DNA of 35,474 nucleotides from Gemmatimonadota bacterium (lineage in GTDB: Bacteria > Gemmatimonadota > Gemmatimonadetes > Longimicrobiales > Gaopeijiaceae): positions 1 to 35,474 of the forward strand of contig JAJDXS010000082.1 in assembly GCA_022823145.1 (NCBI GenBank), written 5' to 3'. Position numbers and translations under genes: made by a program. This document shows positions 1 through 8,054 of this stretch, piece after piece. The notes under the pieces are model-generated. The model saw nothing but the letters and a program-made list of their open reading frames with translations. It ran no database searches and had not been told where the DNA came from. The number at the start of each line of letters is the position of its first letter. The first letter of the stretch is position 1.

Positions 1-157
1 CGCAGTCGCCGAGCTGCACGCCCGGACCGCAATCTCGCGCACATGCGGTCTGTTTCACGTGTGCGGTCCCCGCACGGCCCCGAATGCCCCCGCCTGAGTG
101 CAACGACGCTGTCCCGAAGCTCTCGTGCGCTCCACTCTCGCAGCGACGCCCGAGCTC

Positions 158-304
158 ATGCGCCTGAACCGTTCGCATCGTAGCCAATCCAACGTTTTGG
201 ACGATCTGCCACTGGTCAAACGCCTCCTTCTGGCGGAGGCGGCCCCTCTACGCGATAATACCGTTGCGCAGATCGTGCGGTCCATCAATCGAGAGAGGAA
301 CTGA
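158..304 (+). CDS. small hypothetical ORF abutting the integrase
   Basis: This is a possible 48-residue protein starting at ATG 158; a GTG at 98 would give 68 residues. Its TGA (302-304) touches the integrase ATG at 305, the kind of arrangement seen when a small protein is translationally coupled to the next gene. The C-terminal half (LPLVKRLLLAEAAPLRDNTVAQ) is plausibly helical, while the N-terminal half is rich in Arg, Ser and His. I recognise no domain. Small DNA-binding proteins such as excisionases often sit beside phage-type integrases, but nothing in the sequence proves that role. It may equally be leader sequence. Confidence 0.3.
   Translation: MRLNRSHRSQSNVLDDLPLVKRLLLAEAAPLRDNTVAQIVRSINRERN
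290..300 (+). promoter_or_regulatory. ribosome binding site of the integrase
   Basis: A purine-rich GAGAGAGGAA stretch ends about five bases before the ATGATG at 305-310. It supports initiation at 305 (or the second ATG at 308) rather than any internal start. Confidence 0.5.
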
Positions 305-1468
305 ATGATGGCACGCACGAAACGAAGCCGGCGCTCCTACGGCGCCGGAGAATGGGGCCGGAACCGGGTCAGGATTTTTCCCGACCCGAAGACCGGCATC
401 TTCCAGATGGAGTGGCGCGAGGACGGGCGCAGGCTCACCCGGTCGCTTGGACACCGCGAATGGGTGAGGGCGAAGCGGGAGGCGGACGAGTTCGCCGCCG
501 GATTCGCCAGCCCGGGCCGTAACGGCAAGGCGGAAGCTGAGCCCGAGCCGCTCACGCTGGGAGGGCTTCTTGACATCTACGGCGAGGAGGTCACCCCGAC
601 CAAGGGGAAGCGCACACGCGAGCGCGACAGGGTCGTGACCGCGATGTTCCTCCGCTTCTTCGGACGGGACCGAGACCCTGCCACCTTCTCCCAGCGCGAC
701 TGGGACCGGTTCATCCGGGCGCGGCGCGCAGGAAGGGCCGGACCTTCGGGCAAGCCCGTGGGCAACCGGACGATCGAGTGGGACCTGACGTTCCTCGTGG
801 CGGTCTTCAACTGGGCCGAGAGGTCGAAGGACGAGCGGGGCCGCCCGCTCCTCGACAGGAACCCGCTGAAGGGTCTGAGGAAGCCCAGGGAGAAGAACCC
901 CGCCCGGGTCGTCCTCAGCGAGGACCAGTACCGGGCGTTGCTAGCAGTGTCGTGGCAGGTCGGTTGGCGGTTCCACGTCGCCCTCGTGCTCGCGCACGAG
1001 ACCGGGCACCGAATCGGGGCCATCCGGCACCTCAGGTGGGCCGATATCGACTTCGAAGGCCGAGAGGTGCGGTGGCGGGCGGAACATGAGAAGACGGGCC
1101 ACCAGCACGTCACGCCGCTGACCGACGAGGCGGTTGCCGCCTTGGAGGAGGCGCGAAGGATGGGCACCGGGACCGGGAACGCCTTGGTGCTGCCCTCCCC
1201 GAGTGACGCCACGCGGTGCATGAGCCGCGTTTCCGGGTTTCAATGGTGGAAGAAGGCGGAGACGCTCGCGGGACTGGAGCCGAAGCGCGGCAGGGGCTGG
1301 CACTCGCTCAGACGCAAGTTTGCCAGCGACCTGATGGACACGCCGCTCAAGGTGCTCTGCGAGCTTGGCGGCTGGAAGGATGCCACGACGGTGCTCCGGT
1401 GCTACCAGAGGCCGGACGCTGGACAACTCAGGACGGCACTGGAAGGCCGCAGGAAGCCTCGCGGCTGA
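305..1468 (+). CDS. tyrosine-type site-specific recombinase (phage/island integrase)
   Basis: A 387-residue integrase expected to cut and rejoin DNA at attachment sites to integrate or excise a mobile element. The N-terminus (to about residue 60) is basic and resembles an arm-binding domain. A SAM-like core-binding domain follows (about 85-185), then the catalytic domain (about 205-375). The catalytic set is visible: Arg236 in TGHRIGAIRHL, Lys263 in HEKTGHQH, His333 and Arg336 in WHSLRRKF, Trp357 in GGWKD and the nucleophile Tyr367 in RCYQRP. All catalytic positions are present, so it is probably active. The start is ATG 305, with a purine-rich ribosome site just upstream. It lies at the left edge of the window, transcribed toward ordinary chromosomal genes, so the element it mobilised probably lies to the left. 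No tRNA target is visible. It could also belong to a decayed island. Confidence 0.9.
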   Translation: MMARTKRSRRSYGAGEWGRNRVRIFPDPKTGIFQMEWREDGRRLTRSLGHREWVRAKREADEFAAGFASPGRNGKAEAEPEPLTLGGLLDIYGEEVTPTKGKRTRERDRVVTAMFLRFFGRDRDPATFSQRDWDRFIRARRAGRAGPSGKPVGNRTIEWDLTFLVAVFNWAERSKDERGRPLLDRNPLKGLRKPREKNPARVVLSEDQYRALLAVSWQVGWRFHVALVLAHETGHRIGAIRHLRWADIDFEGREVRWRAEHEKTGHQHVTPLTDEAVAALEEARRMGTGTGNALVLPSPSDATRCMSRVSGFQWWKKAETLAGLEPKRGRGWHSLRRKFASDLMDTPLKVLCELGGWKDATTVLRCYQRPDAGQLRTALEGRRKPRG

Positions 1469-1755
1469 AATCCCGACCAGCGGGAATCATTCGGCGGGAA
1501 TCCGGCGTGTGAAACTCCTAAGTTCATCCGTTGCAATCAGTTGTAAATCCAATGCATCTTGTTGCGGCGGCTGGTCTGGCGCTTCATCTGACGCACTCCG
1601 GTTGGTGCCAGGGGCCCGGCCCGCGTGGATGGCATTGGCGGGCAGCTTGTGTTGATCATAGTTGCGGCGCACCTTGCCTTGCCAGTCGCCGGGCGGGTCG
1701 GCGTCGAGCCCGGCCCCGGCCCGCACTCCCCACACTCCGGAACGAGACTCCCGCC
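1469..1755. other. intergenic stretch after the integrase; possible junction region
   Basis: No convincing gene is seen in this roughly 290-nt gap. It starts with a short inverted repeat (TCCCG/CGGGA, 1471-1485) and two direct copies of GCGGGAATC at 1480-1488 and 1494-1502. A locally AT-richer stretch follows at about 1510-1560. An open frame on the minus strand (1487-1735, 82 residues) has no recognisable motif and may be a remnant of older sequence. The forward aminotransferase frame stays open back to 1531, but its translation before residue AVIARRM does not look like protein of that family. The region may hold the aminotransferase promoter and an old integration junction. Confidence 0.4.
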
Positions 1756-3072
1756 TTGGCCGTCATCGCCCGCCGCATGCGTCACCTGGGGACCGAGAAC
1801 GCCTTCAAGCTGGGTGACGACATCCAGCGCTGCGTTGACCGGGGCCTGGACGTGATCCGCTTCAACCTCGGCGCCCCCGACTTCAACAGCCCACCGCACC
1901 TGAACCGCGTGGCGATGGAAGCCCTTGATGCCGGGCGCGCCGGCTACTGCGACCCCGCCGGAATCCTGCCCTTCCGCGAGGCGATCGCCGCGCACTTCAC
2001 CCGTACGCGGGGTGTGGAGGTGACGCCGGACCGCGTCGTGGTGACGCCTGGGGCCAAGCCGCCGATCGGGTACACCATGCAGACGTATGTGAACGAGGGC
2101 GACGAGGTGATCTATCCGTCCCCGGGCTTCCCGATCTACGAGTCGTGGGTGCAGTTCGTGGGGGCCGTTCCGGTGCCTCTGCTTCTGACCGACGACCGCG
2201 ATTTCTCCTTCGACGCCGACGACCTCGCCGCGCTGATCACCGAGCGCACCAAGGTGATCATCCTGTGCTCGCCGTCGAACCCGACCGGGGGGGTGCTGTC
2301 ACGCAGCGAACTGGCCGGAATCGCCCGGGTGATCCGCGAGCGGTGCCGCCCGGACGTGCGCATCTACTCGGACGAGATCTACGAGCAGATCCTGTTCGAC
2401 GGGCTCGAGCACGAGAGCATCGTGGCGCACCGCGGGATGCCGGAGCGGACGGTGGTCGCGAGCGGACACTCGAAGGGCTTCGCGATGACCGGGTGGCGTC
2501 TGGGGTGGGCGGTGTTGCCGACGCCCGAGGAGGCCGCGGTGTTCAAGCGCATCAACATCAACATCGTGTCCTGCGTGCCGCCGTTCCTGCAGGAGGCGGG
2601 GGCGGCCGCCTACGAGGATCCCGCCTCGGCGGGCGAGGTGGCGCGCATGGTCGAAGCCTTCCGGAGGCGCCGTGACTGGATCGTCCCCGCGCTCAACGAC
2701 GTCCCCGGGGTGAGGTGCCTGATGCCGAAGGGCGCGTTCTACGTCTTCCCGGACGTATCGGGGCTTTGCGAGCGGCTGGGGGCGTACCGGGAGTACGCCG
2801 AACTGGCCGAGGCGGCCCGATGCCGCACGACACCGGCGGGAATGTTGCAGATGTTCCTGCTGTACCGCTACGGGGTCGCCACGATGGACCGGGCATCGTT
2901 CGGCAGGATAGGGGCCGAGGGACAGGACTTCCTGCGCATGTCGATCGCAAACGGCATGGACGACATCCGCCGCGGCGTCTCCCGAATCCGGGAAGCCGCC
3001 GGCGACGCGGACGGATTCGCCGACTTCGTGCGCGCGGAGGGGGCAAAGGGCGGGGAAGGGTTGTTTTCGTGA
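1756..3072 (+). CDS. class I/II PLP-dependent aminotransferase (aspartate aminotransferase Ib-like)
   Basis: A fold-type I, PLP-dependent enzyme that moves an amino group between an amino acid and a 2-oxo acid in the cytoplasm. Visible motifs are NLGAPDF near the N-terminus, CSPSNPTGG (cofactor-binding Asn), YSDEIYE (Asp and Tyr contacts) and the Schiff-base Lys240 in SGHSKGFAMTGWRLGW. The substrate cannot be read from the sequence. Compared with typical 390-400 residue relatives it is long (438), with an extra segment near CERLGAYREYAELAEAARC in the C-terminal domain. I chose TTG 1756, giving MAVIARRMRHLGTENAF, because homologues start a few residues before this motif; ATG 1777 is the alternative. 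Its TGA overlaps the GTG of the DapB-like gene (GTGA, 3069-3072), so the two are almost certainly co-translated and may act in one pathway. Confidence 0.85.
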   Translation: MAVIARRMRHLGTENAFKLGDDIQRCVDRGLDVIRFNLGAPDFNSPPHLNRVAMEALDAGRAGYCDPAGILPFREAIAAHFTRTRGVEVTPDRVVVTPGAKPPIGYTMQTYVNEGDEVIYPSPGFPIYESWVQFVGAVPVPLLLTDDRDFSFDADDLAALITERTKVIILCSPSNPTGGVLSRSELAGIARVIRERCRPDVRIYSDEIYEQILFDGLEHESIVAHRGMPERTVVASGHSKGFAMTGWRLGWAVLPTPEEAAVFKRININIVSCVPPFLQEAGAAAYEDPASAGEVARMVEAFRRRRDWIVPALNDVPGVRCLMPKGAFYVFPDVSGLCERLGAYREYAELAEAARCRTTPAGMLQMFLLYRYGVATMDRASFGRIGAEGQDFLRMSIANGMDDIRRGVSRIREAAGDADGFADFVRAEGAKGGEGLFS

Positions 3073-3881
3073 GCCTCCGGGTCTGCGTCGCCGGGGTGAC
3101 CGGCTGGGCCGGGCGGGCGGTCGCGCGGGCGGTGCTGGAGTCCGACGAGTTCACGCTGGAGTCGGCCGTGGCGCGTTCCGCCGCCGGTGAGGATGTGGGG
3201 ACCGCGATCGGCAAGGGAGCTCCGGTCGGTGTGCCGATCACGGCGGACCCGGCCGAGGCGCTGAAGGCGAAGCCCGAGGTCTGGATCGACTACACCCATC
3301 CTTCGGCGGTGAAGGGACACGCGCTCGCGGCGCTGGAAGGGGGCGCCCGGGTCGTGATCGGCACCTCGGGGCTGGGCGAGGACGACTACCGCGAGATCAC
3401 CTCCGCCGCCCTTGCGGCGCGCTCCGGGGTCATCGCGGCGGGAAACTTCTCCATGACGGCCGCCCTCCTCAAGCACCTGGCCGGGATCGCCGCCCGCCAC
3501 CTGCCCCACCGCGAGATCATCGACTTCGCGGGCCCCAAGAAACCCGACGCGCCCAGCGGCACGGCCATGGAGCTGGCGGAATACCTTGCCACGGTCTCTC
3601 CCAACCAGCTCGACCTGCCGGTGGAGGAGACCCTGGGGGTGCCCGGGACGCGCGGCGCCGGGATCGGCGGCACGCAGGTCCATTCGCTGCGCCTGCCCAG
3701 CTACCTGATCTCGATCGAGGCCCTCTTCGCGCTGCCCGACGAGCGGCTGATCATCCGCCACGATGCCGGCAACAGCCCCGAGCCGTATGTGGCCGGAACG
3801 CTGCTGGCCGCCCAGCGCGTCGGCGAGGTGACCGGCCTGGTAAGAGGCCTGGACGAACTGCTCTTCACGCAAGGGGCGTGA
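3069..3881 (+). CDS. DapB-like reductase (4-hydroxy-tetrahydrodipicolinate reductase family), atypical active site
   Basis: A 270-residue, two-domain NAD(P)H reductase of the DapB family. True DapB reduces 4-hydroxy-tetrahydrodipicolinate in lysine and diaminopimelate synthesis. The Rossmann motif is VAGVTGWAGRAV (Gly9, Gly12, Gly15). WIDYTHPSAV and AAGNFSMTAALL match the nucleotide and hinge regions, and KKPDAPSGTA (158-166) is the substrate-binding loop. In canonical DapB the sequence before the loop holds a His-His pair (E. coli His159 and His160). Here the aligned positions are Ala154 and Gly155, while the catalytic Lys (Lys158) remains. It may therefore reduce a different imine or be a slow DapB; I do not assign dapB. 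GTG 3069 is chosen because it overlaps the upstream stop and gives the normal family length. Confidence 0.75.
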   Translation: MSLRVCVAGVTGWAGRAVARAVLESDEFTLESAVARSAAGEDVGTAIGKGAPVGVPITADPAEALKAKPEVWIDYTHPSAVKGHALAALEGGARVVIGTSGLGEDDYREITSAALAARSGVIAAGNFSMTAALLKHLAGIAARHLPHREIIDFAGPKKPDAPSGTAMELAEYLATVSPNQLDLPVEETLGVPGTRGAGIGGTQVHSLRLPSYLISIEALFALPDERLIIRHDAGNSPEPYVAGTLLAAQRVGEVTGLVRGLDELLFTQGA

Positions 3882-3951
3882 GCACCGGCCCCCGTTGGTC
3901 CCGCAGAAGCGAAGCGGGTCACGGGCATGCTCGAATGGGACGGACAGCCGC

Positions 3952-4725
3952 TCAGCCGTCGATGGCGATCTCGAACACCTCGGGCCAGAGCTTGCCGGTC
4001 ACGTAGAAGGTCCCCGTCGCCTCGTCGTAGGCGATCCCGTTGAAGACCGCGCCCGCGTCGTTGGGCCGGCCGCTCGCGAGCGCAAGTCCCAGCGCGTCCA
4101 GGGCGCCCGTGATCTCGCCCGTGCGCTTGTCGATCCGCACGATCTCGTTGGTCATGTAGACGTTGGCGTAGATGTCGTCGCCGACGCACTCCAGCTCGTT
4201 GAGGTTGCGCGTGGAAAAGCCGTCGCGCGTCACCCGCACCTCGTCGAGCAGCGCAAAGGTCGCAGGATCGCGGCGCTGCAGGGTGCCCGAGCCGTCCGAC
4301 TGGAAGAGCGCCTGGCCGTCGTGGCAGAGTCCCCATCCTTCGCCCTCGTATTCCAGCGTGTCGAGCGCCGCGAAGGTGTCGACATCGTAGACGAAGGCGA
4401 GGCCGGCCTTCCAGGTGAGCTGGATGACGCGGTCGCCGACCACCGCGATACCCTCGCCGAAGTGGTCGTCGGCCAGGGGGACGGCGTTCAGCACCCGGCC
4501 GCTGGCGATGTCGACCCGCCGCAGCTGCGAGGCGCCGTACTGGCCGGTGCTCTCGAGGAACGCGCCGTCGTGGATGACGAGTCCCTGGGTGTACGCAGCC
4601 GTGTCGTGCGGCAGTGTGCGCAGGGGTTCGTAGCCGAGTTCGGGAACCGCGGCCTCCTGGCAGGCGACGAGGGGCATGGCCAGACCCGCCAGGATCAGGA
4701 TTCTTCTCGTTGCGGCAATTCTCAT
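3952..4725 (-). CDS. glutaminyl-peptide cyclotransferase, lipoprotein
   Basis: A 257-residue member of the plant-type glutamine cyclotransferase family, a five-bladed beta-propeller that converts N-terminal Gln of peptides to pyroglutamate and releases ammonia. Family motifs follow in order: YTQGLV, TGQYGAS, FGEGIAV, QLTWK, EGWGL, SDGS, LNELE, VYMTNEIVRID, FNGIAYD and VTGKLWPEVFEI. The N-terminus MRIAATRRILILAGLAMPLVAC is a lipoprotein signal with the acylated Cys at 22, placing the enzyme in the periplasm or on a membrane. ATG 4725 is preceded by a good GGAGGG ribosome site. The gene is monocistronic, convergent with the DapB-like gene and divergent from the class V aminotransferase. Its target peptides are unknown. 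Confidence 0.9.
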   Translation of the reverse strand: MRIAATRRILILAGLAMPLVACQEAAVPELGYEPLRTLPHDTAAYTQGLVIHDGAFLESTGQYGASQLRRVDIASGRVLNAVPLADDHFGEGIAVVGDRVIQLTWKAGLAFVYDVDTFAALDTLEYEGEGWGLCHDGQALFQSDGSGTLQRRDPATFALLDEVRVTRDGFSTRNLNELECVGDDIYANVYMTNEIVRIDKRTGEITGALDALGLALASGRPNDAGAVFNGIAYDEATGTFYVTGKLWPEVFEIAIDG

Positions 4726-4801
4726 CCTCTTCCCTCCTGCCTCCGGCGCCTTCCGCGAACGGCTCGTCGACGGCTAATGTAGTAGCTCTCACCCGACCCC
4801 C

Positions 4802-4808
4802 AAGGAGG
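4802..4808 (+). promoter_or_regulatory. strong Shine-Dalgarno deciding the start of the class V aminotransferase
   Basis: AAGGAGG lies at 4802-4808 and overlaps the first in-frame GTG (4808). The second in-frame GTG at 4814 is five bases downstream of it, which is ideal spacing. This makes 4814 the better start. Confidence 0.7.
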
Positions 4809-4813
4809 TGGAC

Positions 4814-5974
4814 GTGCCCGGGCTGCACCCCCACATCGACCCTGACGGACTTCTGGAGTATTCGGTCGTCTTCACCGACCGATCGCTGAACCACATGTCC
4901 GCGCGCTTCCGCGAGGTGATGCGGACCGTGTCGGCGACCCTGAAGGATACCTACGCCGCCGATTCCGTGGCCGTCGTGCCCGGCGGAGGCACCTTTGCGA
5001 TGGAGGCTGTCGCACGGCAGTTCGGGACCGGCAAGCGGTGCCTCGTGCTGCGAAACGGCTGGTTCAGCTACCGCTGGACGCAGATCTTCGACACGGCCCG
5101 CATTCCCGCGGAATCGACGGTGCTGAGGGCCCGTGCGGTCGACGACAGCCCCACGCCGGCCTTCGCCCCCGCTCCGATCGACGAGGTGGTCGCGACCATC
5201 GCCGACGTGCGCCCGGATGTCGTGTTCGCTCCGCATGTCGAGACCTCCGCCGGGATCCTGCTGCCGGATGACTATCTGCGCGCGGTCGCCGAGGCGACTC
5301 ACGGCGTCGGCGGGATCTTCGTCCTCGATGCCATCGCGTCCGGCGCGCTCTGGGTGGATATGGAGGAATCGGGTGTCGACGTCCTGATCAGTGCGCCGCA
5401 GAAGGGGTGGAGCGGATCGCCGTGCGCGGGGCTGGTCATGTTCGGACCGGAAGGCCGCGCGCGCGCCACGGCGTCGAGGAGCACCAGCTTCGCCGGAGAC
5501 CTGCACATGTGGATGAGGATCATGGACGCCTACGTGGACGGCAGGCAGCTCTACCACGCCACCATGCCCACCGACTCGCTCAGGTTCTTCAGCGAGGTCA
5601 TGCTCGAGACGCGCGACTTCGGGCTCGAGAACGCGAGGGCCCGCCAGTGGGAGCTGGGGAATCGCATCCGCGCGCTCTTGGCCGAGAACGGCTTCAGGGG
5701 CGTAGCGGCTCCAGGTTTTGAGGCTCCAGGAGTCGTGGTCAGCCACACGGACGACCCGTCCATACACAACGGCACCCGCTTCGCGGCGGCAGGCCTGCAG
5801 ATAGCCGCCGGAGTGCCGCTGCGATGCGGCGAGCCCGATGGCTTCCGCACCTTCCGGCTGGGTCTGTTCGGCCTGGACAAGCTGGGCAACGTCGACCGGA
5901 CCGTCGACACCTTCGCCGCGGCGCTGGAGCAGGTTCTCGCGGCGGGTGCGGCGGCCAGCGCCGTGGGTGTGTAG
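4814..5974 (+). CDS. class V aminotransferase (alanine-glyoxylate aminotransferase family)
   Basis: A 386-residue PLP enzyme of the alanine-glyoxylate/serine-pyruvate aminotransferase fold. The N-terminus reads MPGLHPHIDPDGLLEYSVVFTDRSLNHM. PGGGTFAMEAVARQF is the cofactor phosphate-binding region, VFAPHVETSAG contacts substrate, FVLDAIAS carries the PLP-ring Asp, and SAPQKGWSG holds the Schiff-base Lys197. Relatives use alanine or serine as donor and glyoxylate or pyruvate as acceptor; the exact pair here is not known. Start GTG 4814 is selected by the AAGGAGG five bases upstream. Its TAG shares one base with the GTG of the DUF3224 gene, so the two are probably one transcript, started from the short divergent spacer shared with the glutaminyl cyclase gene. 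Confidence 0.85.
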   Translation: MPGLHPHIDPDGLLEYSVVFTDRSLNHMSARFREVMRTVSATLKDTYAADSVAVVPGGGTFAMEAVARQFGTGKRCLVLRNGWFSYRWTQIFDTARIPAESTVLRARAVDDSPTPAFAPAPIDEVVATIADVRPDVVFAPHVETSAGILLPDDYLRAVAEATHGVGGIFVLDAIASGALWVDMEESGVDVLISAPQKGWSGSPCAGLVMFGPEGRARATASRSTSFAGDLHMWMRIMDAYVDGRQLYHATMPTDSLRFFSEVMLETRDFGLENARARQWELGNRIRALLAENGFRGVAAPGFEAPGVVVSHTDDPSIHNGTRFAAAGLQIAAGVPLRCGEPDGFRTFRLGLFGLDKLGNVDRTVDTFAAALEQVLAAGAAASAVGV

Positions 5975-6405
5975 TGGCGGCCAGCGACGTGAAGGCCACC
6001 GCCCGGTTCGACGTCACCGGCTGGGACGAAACGCCCTATGGCGAGGAGGGCGACGGCCCCCACCTCTCCGAGGCGCTCGTCTTGAAGGAATACCGCGGCG
6101 ATCTCGAGGGTGCGGCCCGGGCACGCGTGCTCATGTGCCGTGCCGGCCGGGAGGGGCCGCTGCAGGATGCGGGCTACATCGCGTCGGAACGGGTCGCGGG
6201 GCGGCTTGCGGGGCGCGACGGGACGTTCGTGCTGCAGCACTGGGGCATTGCAGCCGCCGGGTCACCGCCGCGGACGGCCGGGCACGTGGTCCCGGGTTCG
6301 GGAACCGGTGAGCTGGCGGGGCTTTCCGGGACGATGGAGATCGGGGTCGATGCGGACGGCAGGCATACCCTCGAGTTGGAGTACCGCATCGATCAGCGCC
6401 CGTGA
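5974..6405 (+). CDS. DUF3224 domain protein
   Basis: A 143-residue protein matching the DUF3224 family, a small beta-barrel-like fold of unknown function. Signatures seen are FDVTGWDETPY at the N-terminus, ALVLKEYRGDLEG, YIASERVAGRLAGRDGTFVLQH in the middle, VVPGSGTGELAGLSG, and a closing alternating hydrophobic strand (HTLELEYRID). There is no signal peptide, so it is probably cytoplasmic. GTG 5974 overlaps the last base of the aminotransferase stop, implying coupling; GTG 5989 is an alternative. Members often occur as lone genes in Actinobacteria and Gammaproteobacteria, so pairing with an aminotransferase may be local chance. I do not assign a reaction. Confidence 0.8.
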   Translation: MAASDVKATARFDVTGWDETPYGEEGDGPHLSEALVLKEYRGDLEGAARARVLMCRAGREGPLQDAGYIASERVAGRLAGRDGTFVLQHWGIAAAGSPPRTAGHVVPGSGTGELAGLSGTMEIGVDADGRHTLELEYRIDQRP

Positions 6406-6417
6406 TCTGGCGGGCAC

Positions 6418-6434
6418 GCGCAAAACGCTTGCGC
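6418..6434. promoter_or_regulatory. inverted repeat upstream of the efflux operon
   Basis: GCGCAA and TTGCGC flank a five-base spacer (AACGC). It lies just after the DUF3224 stop and about 75 bases before the efflux operon start. It could be an operator for a dimeric repressor such as a TetR-type protein, or a weak hairpin ending the upstream transcript. No T-run follows, which speaks against a classical terminator. Confidence 0.3.
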
Positions 6435-6509
6435 CGACGGCCTTTCCCCGGCCAGCTTTCCACAGGTCGCCCGGTCATCATGCCCCCTCAAGGCACTCTG
6501 AGAGCGAAA

Positions 6510-8054
6510 ATGCAACGGAAACGTGATGCTGCGCTGGTTCTGGCGCCCGCGCTTCTCCTCGCGGCCTGCTCCTTCGCGCCTCCACCCTCCATGCCGGAGC
6601 CCGCTGCCGAGCTTCCCGACTCCTTTGCGGAGAGCCGCGCCGCGGGCAGCCACGATGCCCGGGAATGGTGGGACGCCTTTCAGGACCCGGTCCTCAACAC
6701 GGTGGTCGACTCGGTACTGGCCGCGAACTTCGACCTCGCCGAAGCCGTGGCGCGGGTACAGCAGGCCAGGGCCCAGGCGGGGATCGCGAGGGCGGGACTC
6801 TTCCCCAACCTCCAGGCCAGCGGGACGGCATCCGACCAGGACAATCCCAGCAACGCGGGATTCGGGCAACAGTTCCGCGAACTGGCCGGCGGCGAGGACA
6901 GCCCCATTCCGGGAGGCTTCGAGTTCCCGGACCGCCTCGGCATCACCACCTATTCGCTGGGTGTCGATTTCGCCTACGAGCTCGATTTCTGGGGCCGGGC
7001 CCGCAACGACTCCAGGGCGGCGGCCATGCAGTACCTGGCGTCGGAGTCAGACTACCGTGCCGCCCGCATCGGCGTCCTGTCCGAGACGATCACCACCTAC
7101 TTCGAGATCGTCGACCTGCGCCGCCGTCTGGTTCTCGCCGGGGAGACCGTGGACGTCCTTCTCGAACGGGTCGAACTGGCCGAGACCCGGTACGACCGCG
7201 GCCTGGTGACCTCTTTCGAACTCTACCAGGTGCGCCAGGAGCTGAGGAACACCCAGGCGGCGCTTCCACAGCTCGAGAGCCAGCTGGTGAACGCCGAAGG
7301 GCGGCTCGCCGTGCTGCTCGGCGGATTCCGTTCCAAGCTGGACGCCATTCTGCCCGATTCCCTGGCGCCCATGCCGGCCGGCGATCCGGTCGCCGCCGGT
7401 GTCCCCGCGGACCTCCTCCTGCAGCGGCCCGACGTGCGCGCCGCGGGCGAGCGTCTGGAAGCCGCCCGGTTCTCGATCGGAGCACGGCGGGCCGAACTGC
7501 TGCCGTCGCTGTCCTTCACGGGAACGATCGGCCTCCAGTCCGCCGATGTCGATGGCCTCTTCAACGTCGACCAGTGGTTCCGGAACCTGATCGGCAACCT
7601 GACCGCGCCCATCTTCCAGGGTGGACGGATCAGGAACAACATCGCGCTCGCACAGGCGACCTTCAGTCAGGCCGCCGCCGCCTACGGGCGAACGGTGGTG
7701 ACGGCCGTGCACGAGGTGGAGGGCGCGCTCGCGGCGCTGGACAACGAGGGGCGCCGCCACGAATTCCTGCAATCGCAACGCGAAGAAGCAATGGCGTCCG
7801 TGGCGTTGCAGTCGGAGCGCTATGCGTCCGGCGTGGCGGGCTACACCGACTACCTTGACGCGCTGCGCGCCCTGCTGAACGTGGAGTCGACGTTGGCGGG
7901 GGCCCGGCGCGACCTCGCCCTCGCGCGGCTCTCGGTGCACCGTGCTCTCGGGGGTGAGTGGACCGAGCCGCCGGAGACGCTCGAAGGGCCGCGGATGGTG
8001 CCTGGCGGCGGGACCGATGCAACGAACGGAAACCTGCAAGAAGGGAACGAATAG
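6510..8054 (+). CDS. outer-membrane factor of an RND pump (TolC/NodT family lipoprotein)
   Basis: A 514-residue outer membrane efflux channel. Such proteins trimerise into a barrel plus a periplasmic alpha-helical tunnel that docks with the adaptor and inner-membrane pump. The N-terminus MQRKRDAALVLAPALLLAAC is a lipoprotein signal with Cys20. Two duplicated helical repeats are visible. YELDFWGRARNDSRAA is the typical first-repeat strand/helix motif, and DLLLQRPDVRAAGERLEAARFSIGARRAELLPSLSFTG opens the second half. ATG 6510 is chosen because the signal begins there; ATG 6480 would add ten residues. It is the first gene of a three-gene operon; its TAG directly abuts the adaptor ATG. Confidence 0.92.
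   Translation: MQRKRDAALVLAPALLLAACSFAPPPSMPEPAAELPDSFAESRAAGSHDAREWWDAFQDPVLNTVVDSVLAANFDLAEAVARVQQARAQAGIARAGLFPNLQASGTASDQDNPSNAGFGQQFRELAGGEDSPIPGGFEFPDRLGITTYSLGVDFAYELDFWGRARNDSRAAAMQYLASESDYRAARIGVLSETITTYFEIVDLRRRLVLAGETVDVLLERVELAETRYDRGLVTSFELYQVRQELRNTQAALPQLESQLVNAEGRLAVLLGGFRSKLDAILPDSLAPMPAGDPVAAGVPADLLLQRPDVRAAGERLEAARFSIGARRAELLPSLSFTGTIGLQSADVDGLFNVDQWFRNLIGNLTAPIFQGGRIRNNIALAQATFSQAAAAYGRTVVTAVHEVEGALAALDNEGRRHEFLQSQREEAMASVALQSERYASGVAGYTDYLDALRALLNVESTLAGARRDLALARLSVHRALGGEWTEPPETLEGPRMVPGGGTDATNGNLQEGNE

Noticed and set aside
1..97. tRNA gene as integration target of the recombinase
   Set aside because: No cloverleaf, anticodon loop or T-arm sequence could be drawn in the first 300 bases or between the integrase and the aminotransferase.
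1487..1735. 82-residue open frame on the minus strand after the integrase
   Set aside because: No recognisable motif and no ribosome site. It is kept only as a note in the intergenic entry.
1531..1755. Extended N-terminus of the class I aminotransferase
   Set aside because: The translated residues are not protein-like for this family; the open frame upstream is a by-product of high GC content.
3900..3918. Possible hairpin (CCCGC / GCGGG) after the DapB-like gene
   Set aside because: The stem is only 5 bp with a 9-nt loop and no T-run, which is too weak to call a terminator.
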